A stretch of DNA of 64,000 nt from Macrolepiota albuminosa (Eukaryota > Basidiomycota > Agaricomycetes > Agaricales > Agaricaceae), in assembly GCA_027475525.1 (NCBI GenBank), contig JAMWFC010000035.1, positions 1 through 64,000 of the forward strand, written 5' to 3'. The notes beneath the pieces were generated by a model, which ran no database searches, was not told the DNA's origin, and was given only the letters and a program-made list of their open reading frames with translations. The position numbers and the translations under genes are program-made. Positions 55,768 through 64,000 of this stretch are shown piece after piece; the stretch's first letter is position 1; every line of letters begins with the position of its first letter.

Positions 55768-56388
55768 TTAAAATATTGCTTTCAACACCGGGTAGGCAAA
55801 GACGCAAGCGGAATTCAGGGGATTCTGCTCCGTTTCTAAAAGAAATTGATCGCAGAACGCCATTCGAGGTACAAGAAAAAGTTGTTCTAGATGAGGATGA
55901 ACCTGCAAATTACTTCTGTTGAAGAGCAATGATACGGACTCTTCAAATACTTGCAGACCAATGTACTTTTGCCCATCCTTTAATCGGGTCTCTCTCCATT
56001 GAAAGACTTCCTGCAACTGGTCCGCATCAGAATGATTAAAATAACGACGCCAAGCCACTCGAGAAACCAGCGACTACCTTTGCTTGGAAGGGCCTGGTCA
56101 AAATTTCAGCAACCAAGTTGACGACGCCAAGCCACTCGAGAAACCAGCGACTACCTTTGCTTGGAAGGGCCTGGTCAAAATTTCAGCAACCAAGTTGACA
56201 AAAACAACACATACTAATTGAGATCCTACTCCTTCGGTTGAAGGGCCTACAGCTAATACTTGGACAGCATCAGAGAAACCATTCCGCAAGATCTTAGAGC
56301 TTGTCTTATCATTCCCATCGGTAACATCGGGCGAAAAAGAGATCGACTTGATGTTACCTAGCTCGTCGCCAATGAGGAATCGACGCAT
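55768..56388 (-). pseudogene. NSA1: broken/partial ribosome biogenesis factor NSA1 (WDR74)
   Basis: Start at 56388: MRRFLIGDELGNIKSISFSP, typical of the first WD blade of NSA1, a pre-60S assembly factor. An intron with GTATGT..ACCAG follows LVGS..GSQL. The next coding block (HSDADQLQEVFQWRETRLKD and GQKYIGLQVFEESV) is in a different frame, so about one base is wrong near 56075. The frame then ends at about 55768 after only some 190 codons, about half the family length, and the WD blades after it are not seen. The exon/intron edge is also covered by an exact 77-bp duplication (56044-56199). It is either a pseudogene, a partial duplicate, or an intact gene damaged by assembly errors. It starts 79 bp from the divergent MAEA gene. 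Confidence 0.65.
56044..56199 (+). repeat. exact tandem duplication with 77-bp period
   Basis: 56044-56120 is repeated at 56121-56197. Identity runs 79 nt at an offset of exactly 77; the extra two bases (AC) are compatible with chance. The unit contains GACGCCAAGCCACTCGAG. It lies over an exon/intron border of the NSA1-like gene on the other strand. Confidence 0.96.
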
Positions 56389-56467
56389 TTTTGGGATTTT
56401 GAAATCCAGGTGACAGCGTCGCCACAAAAAGAAGTTAATTGTGCATTACGTAACAAAACATTCCTTC

Positions 56468-57574
56468 ATGGAGGCCCCTCTAAAGGAACTTGCCAAACTC
56501 GAGAAACTTACTACTTCAAAGGGCAAGGCGCCGTCTATAATCGAAACCCTTGACGCTATACTACATCATCTACAGGATACGAAGAAAGATTTGGAGGATT
56601 CTGATGTTATAGACGAAGACTTGCTAAAACAGCTTTCTCAAGCCATTGACGCCAAGAAGAAGGATGTTGATGACCGGCAAAAGGAGGTCTATTCATCTAT
56701 CTCAAGACTAGGGAAAGCTTTAGATAAGGTAATTTGTCCTTGGGCCAGGTGGCAATACGACTGACGCTGGATGGTCAAGAAATTCACGGCTGCATTGCCC
56801 TCATATTCACATCTCTTCGCGTCGACGCAGTCGCGAACTGCTCTCGGAAGAACAATTGTGCTTCATTTCCTAAGAACTGGCCAATTTGATACTGCAGAGA
56901 CTTTCCTTGAAGTTTGTCGAAAAGGCTCACCGGGATCATAACTTATCATAACTCTCTGATTGATAGGAATTTGGCATCGACATTTCTGCTGAGTTGCGTG
57001 CTCAGTTCGTGGAGCTGCATTCAATACTCAAATCACTCAAACGTCAGGATATTGAGCCTGCTCTCGAGTATGATATCTGCTTTCGGTTCTAGTCTACTCG
57101 CTGAACGGTGACACACCAGGTGGACCAGAAAGAATAGAACATTCCTACAGTCGCGCTCTTCTCCTTTGGAATTTTATCTGCATCGATCTCAGTATATCCG
57201 CTTATTACTTGCGTTACATCCCCCTGACCCATTACCGGCGCTTGCCTACGCGAATACTTACCTTCGCGGATTTTATGATGACTATCCCGCCGAATACAAA
57301 AGGCTCATGGGATGTTTTGCCTTTTTCCCGCCGTTATCAAAACTCCAGTCATCTCCCTATGCCGACTTAGCCTTGCCATCCCTTCATTTTGAGCTTGAGC
57401 CCCTTTTTGCTAAGGAATATTGCGCGAGTCTTTGGTATGAGTCGGCAGGTGCCACTTAGAGTTGTCGGGGACATTGGTGGTGGTGGTGCGTTAGCGAGAA
57501 TAGAGAAAGGCAGAAAGGTGATGCGAGAACGGAAGAGTGAATGGAGCCAGACAGACGAACTACCTGTATGTTAA
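56468..57574 (+). CDS. FYV10: MAEA/FYV10 (GID9) subunit of the GID/CTLH E3 ubiquitin ligase, frameshifted and incomplete
   Basis: Catalytic-module subunit of the GID/CTLH ligase, which degrades gluconeogenic enzymes in yeast. Starts MEAPLKELAKLEKLTTSKGK and has a coiled N-terminal part. The LisH region is RTALGRTIVLHFLRTGQFDTAE, the CTLH is ELRAQFVELHSILKSLKRQD and WTRKNRTFLQ, and the CRA segment is LRGFYDDYPAEYKRLMGCF. Introns: after LDK (GTAATT), after ETFLE (GTTTGT..GATAG) and after EPALE (GTATGA..ACCAG). At about 57430 the frame breaks: CASL runs into a stop, whereas the family continuation GMSRQVPLRVVGDIGGGGAL reads one base on. An extra T in CTTTGG would explain it. After ARIEKGRKVMRERKSEWSQ a GTATGT donor follows, but the C-terminal RING-like part is not recognisable downstream. 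Confidence 0.78.
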
Positions 57575-59419
57575 ACATTCTCCGGAAAATCGAGACACGT
57601 TGTCACACCTGGCACTATCACTTGACTGACGTGGTATCAAAAATGTTCCCATAGCTCATCTTTCGTAGCCATCTACTCGACCAATTCCAAGTCAAGCTGT
57701 CCTGCATTATATTGACTCATCCTAGAGGCCATTTCGAAATTAATCCAACGAAAGGCAGGTTTCAAAAACTTCCAAAGCAGTGGCCCAGTCTGACAGTAGA
57801 GGTTCAAATTTATGGGTGCAGAATCAAGTTATTTACAGAAGAGTTACGGTGAGTAGAAACCGGTGCCCATTTCGCAACCCGGCCCGTTACAAATATCAGG
57901 GAGTCGAAGTATCTCCTCAAAGTCTCACGGCAATTCCACGAGAAAGTAAGTATGGCCAATGGCATAAATGCTGCCCATCAAAGATTACTTAAGATTCACA
58001 GCCAGAAGCAACACAGCCTCCTGCCTCGTTATTGTCCCTGTCTTCTTTTCCTTTTGACTTTCACGACCCACTCGTCGCTGTGCTTTCTGAGCATCTGCTC
58101 GCAGATGATTGATTCATCTGAACCGCCGTCTCTCCCGCGAGGACCGACAATTTATGGCTGGTTCTCGTCGCAATCGCGGGAGAAGACTCCCTGGTTCACT
58201 ATTACCGTGCATATCATGTTCGTTGAAGTTTCTTCAATTCCAAAAATTTGTATTGATCTTTCATCAAGCTCATCTTCAGTCGTTGCACGGCAATGAAATG
58301 GGCCATGGCTGCACAAATCCATCTCATGGCATTTCAAGTCGCCAAACGATGGAATTGTGCAGTCATAAAGGGATGAATGTTGCTTCGTACTTGGTGAGTG
58401 GTATCTTGAATACTGTACACAAGTGTACTGAAGGTTAATCAGGAGTTGCATCGGTCGGGGTCCTGCGACACCGTCATTTCCTATCGTGCTGGGTCAATGG
58501 TGGAATTGCGCGGGAATCGGTGGAACGAATGGATATGAGGATTTGATGATGAGTATGCAGGTGTCCATAAACATAAAAAACGTGTCAAAGATATTCATGC
58601 TGATGTAAATTTTGAACCACGAATCTATATATGCATATGCCTTATGCCTTATAAAAACCGCCAGAAAGTTTCAAAGCATCGACAATGATGGCCGCCCGGA
58701 TTGTGAGGCATAGTAGCGTCGTGTATGGATTTATTCGTTTCAATGTCATTTTCTTCAATAGATACCTCTAATGCCTGTTCTGATGTGGCTTGTCCCTTAT
58801 GTCGCTAAACAAATCACAGTCGCTACCGGACTTGGCGGATCGAACGATGGTCGCCATACTTGGTCGAAACAAAGTTCGAGGCGGGAGGTTTATAATAAAG
58901 GAATTCAGCCACTTCCGTATAATAGAGACAAGGTTCTTGATAACCTTAGCTACTTATGTTTGTAGCGGAGGTAGATATCTGAATATTTGTAACTTGCGAA
59001 AATTACCAGGGTCAGTACAACGCGCGTTTGAACCGACATAAGTATCCGCTTTCGTATACTGTTCCTCTCTGGTTGTTTCTGGGATCAATATTGGAGCACA
59101 CAGAAGGGTAACATTGTTGTAACGTGAGTATTACCTCGAAAATGCTGATTTCAACTGCATTGCGTTGTGTGAAGAGTGATTATCCTCACGAGATATAAAT
59201 GAACATGCAGTATTGTCAACAAACAATGTATTCACCAATCCTCCTGCCCAATGTTCGCTTCCAGATCTAGATTTATACCGTATGTTATCGTGTTCCATGT
59301 ATGCTCGGAAGATCAGTGACTGATAAGTGCGTCGCTGTTCAATCTATTTTTCTCCGCATTCTGTAAACAAATTCCTCTTGTGCACACTCCGACGGGAATA
59401 AATATACATACAGCGTCAA
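57575..59419. other. gene-poor stretch with a small duplicated fragment
   Basis: No intact gene seen. The first few hundred bases may hold a degraded end of the MAEA gene (GHFEINPTKGRFQKLPKQ near 57730-57780 weakly recalls the family). On the minus strand 58494-58598 a 34-codon frame (MNIFDTFFMFMDTCILIIK, then SSYPF) closely resembles the start of the small frame at 62642 on the same strand. Confidence 0.4.
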
Positions 59420-60634
59420 CTACACAGATTCTGAATCAGTTTGAGCTACAATCGACCATCCATCCCAGCCCTCTCGTCCCCCGATCGACTCCCCTGCCAC
59501 GAGTTGAAATTCGGGTCCTGATTGTATTCGGTGTAAAATGGCTGCTGATATTATTCCAGCTGCCATAGGAGCCCAGCCAGCCGCAACACATCTATAGCGG
59601 CCAAAACCGAAAGGCAATAACTTGATCTCCTCTTGGTCCCGGGTCACCCTGTTGGGGTGGAAGCGCAATGGGTCAAATTCGCATGCATTTACGCCCCAGG
59701 TGGATTCTGAGCGAAGTGTCTTTCCTATATCTGCACTCTCACGACGAAGAAGTGGTCCAAATAGCTTTGTAGCGAGTTTATCGAAACTTAGAGGGAGAAA
59801 AGCAGGGAATACATGGATTCGGAAGGCCCGGGTAATATGTTTAGATGGCGGATGAAGGCGCATGACTTCCGTTACAAACCACTCTGCCGAGGGATGGGTG
59901 TCAAAGCAACGAAATTGATCCTTATTTGGTGAACGGTGGAGTTGTGTGAGTGCATGCGAGGAATTTCGTGCATAAGCTACGGAAGTAGCGACTACACGCC
60001 ACATTGTTTCCCATATTGGAATGACAAAGTCGAGGGGGTTCGGATAAGAATCGTCGTCAGGAATAAGGTGACGTAGATGATAGTTTAGCCGATGCAAGTC
60101 ATGTGTCGGGATAGGGTCAGGCTTCTTCGAGAGTGACCACAATTGATTGATGAGTGTGGAAACTACACGGATGTCCTCTGGGTCAAGGTCCTTTACTGAC
60201 GTATCAACTTTCAAAATTGCAACGAGCGCTACACGCATCGTTACATCCTGAACAAATCCGTCGAAGTCCCTCATCCCGGCATGGGGGAGAGCAGCCTCTA
60301 CGGCTTCCATGGCAATGTTTTGGAAGTCGTCCCATCCACCATTAGTTGCAGCCCTGATTAGCGACTTCGCACGTTCAACGAAGACTGTATGAACACCAAC
60401 GTCACTAGAGACGAACGTGTTAGACAAAGCAAAAGCTTTGATTAGACGTTCATTTGCCAGAGCGCGCGACATTAAAAGCTCGTGAGTACTTGCTTTTGGA
60501 GGACTCAACACTTCGTTAATTGCTGTAGTTCGTCGAATGAAGAGTCTCTGGAGGTGAAGAGATATCAGGCGCCGCATTATAAAAAGTAAGAGGAAGAAGA
60601 ACGAGGAAACAAATGCGGTACTGAACATCTTCAT
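59420..60634 (-). CDS. Cytochrome P450-like protein with non-canonical motifs
   Basis: Intron-less 404-codon frame. An N-terminal hydrophobic segment (FVSSFFFLLLFIM) followed by RR is a membrane anchor for the endoplasmic reticulum. P450 landmarks occur in order: a helix I-like LDFVIPIWETMWRVVATSV, where WET replaces the usual AGxDT; the ExxR of helix K in EWFVTEVMRLHPPSK; the PERF-like region EFDPLRFHPNR; and the heme loop PFGFGRYRCVAAGWAPMAAG. The thiolate Cys is present, but the Arg two residues before it is kept only as RYRC, and the Gly after it is Ala. At 404 aa it is shorter than the usual 480-550. It may be a divergent P450-related monooxygenase, or a family member losing activity. 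No neighbouring biosynthetic genes are seen. Confidence 0.82.
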   Translation of the reverse strand: MKMFSTAFVSSFFFLLLFIMRRLISLHLQRLFIRRTTAINEVLSPPKASTHELLMSRALANERLIKAFALSNTFVSSDVGVHTVFVERAKSLIRAATNGGWDDFQNIAMEAVEAALPHAGMRDFDGFVQDVTMRVALVAILKVDTSVKDLDPEDIRVVSTLINQLWSLSKKPDPIPTHDLHRLNYHLRHLIPDDDSYPNPLDFVIPIWETMWRVVATSVAYARNSSHALTQLHRSPNKDQFRCFDTHPSAEWFVTEVMRLHPPSKHITRAFRIHVFPAFLPLSFDKLATKLFGPLLRRESADIGKTLRSESTWGVNACEFDPLRFHPNRVTRDQEEIKLLPFGFGRYRCVAAGWAPMAAGIISAAILHRIQSGPEFQLVAGESIGGREGWDGWSIVAQTDSESV

Positions 60635-62069
60635 CGTAAGAGACTGGGGGGGGGTTGCAAGGTCACGATGGGTTTTAAGTAGGGCTGAAGCCCCCGGTTC
60701 CTAGTGTACATATGACACCTTGACTGTGGACGCAGCAACAGATATGAAAGAAGAGCTCCTCAGTCCAGCTTCCAACACATCATATTAAACCCTAAACGCC
60801 CCCACCTGATCATGCGGGGGAACCTTATGGCTAAACGCATTCGCGTTTGGCAATCGTCCTGGCCAAGAAAACAACATTCGTGGAGCATGCTGAATCTTTG
60901 TGGCACGAGGCCGATCATCTTCGATGTAGCGTAGAAGTTTCGGCAGCGGAGGTCATTGATAACATGTCGTCTATCTAACATGTCGTCTATCACAGTTATT
61001 GTCCATGTTGCCCAGTTGAACAAGAAAGATGTAGTGTTGGCGTTAGCAATCTTTAAATTTGTATGTAAGTGAAAGATGCATCCAGGTGAAAGGATCCTTC
61101 CGCATGAAGTCGGGACAACAGCGATACATTGGGAGAAGGACGCGGAAGGCTCGTAACAAGCGATCGGTACCTGTGGCGAGAGCGCAGCAAATAGGCGCTG
61201 AGGAGATCGCCGAGAATACGATCTCCGGGAGGAAGGATTCAGCGAAGGTGCCTCAAGGCGAAGTCTCAGACTCCTACTTTCTACTTCTCATCGCCGGCAG
61301 TAGTTGAGAAGGTTTTAGACATATTGAAAAGTTTAAGCATGCGAGACAAGTGTTAAATCTGGCCTTCAGCATCAGCCGTACTTGCCTCGTGACACCGACC
61401 GCCACGTGATCGACCGAACCGTAGAAAATGCCAAGTTTTTTCCCACAGCTTTTTTTTCTCTTGCGCTCAAGTCAAATTGCAAACTTCGGCCTATTTGTTT
61501 TCATACGGCTAGTTTGTGCCAAAGTAGCGCGTATATCAACTTTTTGGACATCTCAGTGCTCGTCGGTTACCGTCACCGCTTCGTCTTGGTGTTCCCTTGA
61601 AGGAGTAGAGCCGGTAGTCCATACAATTCCCTTACCGTAGCCAATTCTGGCGCGGTTCGCATATCCACACTGTACAGCTCCACAATTTTAAATAAATGCA
61701 GTGTTGCTTGTTTCAGAGGTCTTAGTAACAGGTGTCATTGATCACGATTGTGGACCTTCCCCTTGCAATATGGACATCTAATTTACCATACGTTGCCGTG
61801 GCTTTGTCTCATAATTTGTGTCGTTGTTCTTACTCCAAGATCAATTGAGCGCGTCATCGCGGTTTGTCTGGGAAGACACGATCCATAGCAAGGTAGGAAT
61901 ACTACATAACAACTACACTGCCTCGCTTGAAATGGTAACTAGGTATTGTGTCTAACACAGCCAAGTTTCTGGAAGAATAAAACGACAGCGTCAGCAAAAT
62001 GGACACGTTCCTTCCACTTTCTTTCTTGATTGCATTCTGGTAGCTCCAGACCCTCACATTCCTTATCAC
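60635..62069. other. gene-free stretch
   Basis: No gene recognised. A short tandem repeat ACATGTCGTCTATCTA occurs near 60963-60990. It includes the probable promoter of the P450-like gene; no defined sites were seen. Confidence 0.4.
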
Positions 62070-62642
62070 CTAAATTGTCCTGGATGGTGCGCGTCTCGGT
62101 GGGTTTGGGGGCCCTGGGTGAAGACTTTCCAGGTCAGGTACACGCGCCTGTGGGCGCCAAAGTCTTTGTGGAAATGAGTTACGAAAGTGGGTAATGGGGT
62201 CTGGTTGCTGAATTTCAAGACTGACATCAATATCAATGTCAGGTGCGTCGACCGTTATTAACGATGTAGAAGAAGTGAAAGTGTTTGTAAGGAGAGTGAT
62301 TGTAGACGGATCTGTCGTGATGATAAAGATTGTGTTAGTAATCGTTGTGAATATCCATTCACTGAGATCGTTCTGAAGTGTAGATGTCTGACCATTACCA
62401 ACTTGCAGGAAAGACCAGGACTTACAGAGCGTAGCGCTGCATGTAGGATGATGCGAGCAAAGTTCGTCAAAGCTTCGCAACCTGGCGTAGCTGTTGACTA
62501 GCATCATCAGCTGGTCATGGAGAAAAGAAGTTCCAAATTACATACCATTGAAAGGGATTCTGATTCTGAATGGATATGAGGATTTGAGGATGAGGATGAA
62601 GGCGAGCATAAAAGATAGGAAACATATGACATAGGTATTCAT
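62070..62642 (-). CDS. possible small gene with N-terminal membrane/signal segment
   Basis: From ATG at 62642 the minus strand reads MNTYVICFLSFMLAFILILK, a good signal peptide or anchor, then SSYPFRIRIPFN. A GTATGT donor and a CCATGACCAG acceptor would give an intron of about 35 nt. The following 145-codon frame (to 62070) is rich in Thr, Ser and Ile (TTITNTIFIITTDPSTITLL) and ends in a Pro/Arg-rich tail, but its phase does not match exon 1 with this intron. So a further intron or an error is needed. The first exon has a degenerate relative at 58598-58494. Could be a small secreted or membrane protein; unrecognised. Confidence 0.3.
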
Positions 62643-64000
62643 GTTGTTAAGTGCAAATTGTGAACGAAGTAATTACCCCATTCCTCGAGTGCTTATATAG
62701 TCTTGACCGCAAAAACGAATTTTCATACAGCTACCGGATAGGTTACAAAGTTATGACTATTCGTGCTTTACTGCTAGGTTGTGCTCAAAAACCTTATCCG
62801 GAGCACCACAGAGCCAACACAAGATATCGCAGATTACCGATACAGCCAGCAGCATTACAAGTTTCCTTGAGCACACCGCGGCAGAAAAGGCAAGTAGCTC
62901 AAGTTCAAAATTTCATAATAAGGGCATGATAACGGCATGCGCAGTCTTCCAAAGAGTGTATTAGGGTTGTTCCTTCGTTTCTTTGACATATACTGATATA
63001 GGGTGGGAAATTGGACGTACTGTGAAACCAGGATATGAGTCTATCGACTCATAAAGCATTCTAGCCGATGACAGGATGTACAAGAGAGCCAAATCATCTG
63101 GGAAGTGCTTTCGAAAATGACAACTTCAATCCTGATATCAAAAGCTGGCCTAAGTTGGGATACTAGTGTACACCGACAATTCAATATATTAATCATAGGT
63201 TGAAATCAGAATACCTTTAAATAATGCACCAAACGACCAGTCAGCACCAACAATTATGTGTCGGCGATCCAAATGGTTGAGAGACTCAACGCATTCGCAA
63301 AGCATACAATTTTAAAGGCGAGTGTTTGTAGGAGCAAAGAATTTCCGTAGAAGCAACGAACGATTGACGCGCATGGATCTTGAACATCCTTTCACTGTCA
63401 AAGAACTTCACAGCGCATACTGATATATACGACTGTAAAAGGTTTAAAGGAATACCCTGGAAGTTAGCTTAGTATGAAAGAAAAAGTAGCATGAAACACT
63501 TACTGACCTGGATCTAGATATCTATGGACGGCGGACAAAAGTATGTCTCTTACCTCTGTAAAATACTTACGCTTGTCGTCCAGCACTCGGACATGATCGA
63601 TCAACAAAAGGCTTAACAGTTTTACCTTCTGACAATGCCTCACGAGCATGGAGCTTGATCTGGTGTACTGTTCTTCAGCTTCCTTGATATATTGCAGCCG
63701 AGAAGAAGCAAATAACATGTTGAAAAAAGAAGATCCGATATGAAAAAGTCCTTTTGATAGACGCTGGGACAGAACGAGAATCTATGTAAATGGGGTCCAG
63801 GTAAGCCACACGACTTACATGCGTCTACACACCTAGCTGAAAATGGAAGGACATGAGTCTAGACATGCCCAGCGCTCAGTAGGAGCCAAATTGCTGGGGT
63901 ACGAAAACATGCTTCAAGGGAAAGGCTCAGGGTGAGAAGTGGGAACTGCACGAACACGAGGCGTCACACGCATTTATAACCAGTTTCCACCCGGCCCGGA
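62643..64000. other. gene-poor right end
   Basis: No clear gene. A minus-strand frame at 63500-63718 (LFASSRLQYIKEAEEQYTRSSS, then HVRVLDDKRKYFTEVRDILL) has helical, coding-like composition and a donor-like AGGTCAGTAAG next to it. It may be an exon of a gene, but no start, partner exon or family was found. Confidence 0.35.

Overview
The window looks like nuclear DNA of a filamentous basidiomycete, most likely a mushroom-forming agaricomycete. Genes are split by many short introns (about 40-70 nt) with GT..AG borders and CTNAC or TACTAA-like branch points, are closely packed on both strands, and give fungal-type protein families. There is no operon structure, and no tRNA, rRNA or CRISPR was seen. 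All exon models are read by eye.

Layout: (1) 1-10 kb, genes: a fused HMP-phosphate kinase/TenA thiamine enzyme (THI20 type, minus), an endonuclease III-type DNA glycosylase (NTH1, minus), an unrecognised 661-codon protein, and a degenerate protein-kinase-like gene. (2) 11-16.7 kb, a CpG-poor graveyard of retroelement fragments, including a copia-type gag remnant. (3) 17.5-22 kb, a Baeyer-Villiger-type flavin monooxygenase and a Ser/Thr-rich single-pass membrane protein. (4) 23.4-31 kb, a 7.5 kb decayed tyrosine-recombinase (DIRS/Ngaro-like) retrotransposon with 181-bp direct terminal repeats. Nested in it is a complete 1,727-bp gag-only LTR element with a 5-bp target duplication. (5) 33-46 kb, GC-rich and gene-dense: inositol polyphosphate multikinase and a PL14-like polysaccharide lyase sharing a 61-bp divergent promoter, an SLC41/MgtE-type Mg transporter, SAGA subunit ADA3/NGG1, RNA polymerase I subunit RPA34, a PVIP-repeat protein and a RING/coiled-coil protein. 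(6) 46-57.6 kb: a 1,379-aa protein with TPR, two CCCH fingers and four copies of a ThuA/class-I-amidotransferase-like domain, then the NatC subunit MAK10/NAA35, mitochondrial tryptophanyl-tRNA synthetase, a broken NSA1/WDR74 gene and a frameshifted MAEA/FYV10 (GID E3 ligase) gene. (7) 57.6-64 kb, gene-poor, with one cytochrome P450-like gene.

Most genes are unrelated housekeeping functions; the links are mainly shared divergent promoters (IPMK/PL14, NAA35/mtTrpRS, NSA1/MAEA). The two most notable observations are the four-domain TPR-CCCH protein and three exact tandem duplications, in unrelated sequence, that all have a period of exactly 77 bp. The second pattern suggests a sequence-assembly overlap artefact, and it breaks at least one reading frame.
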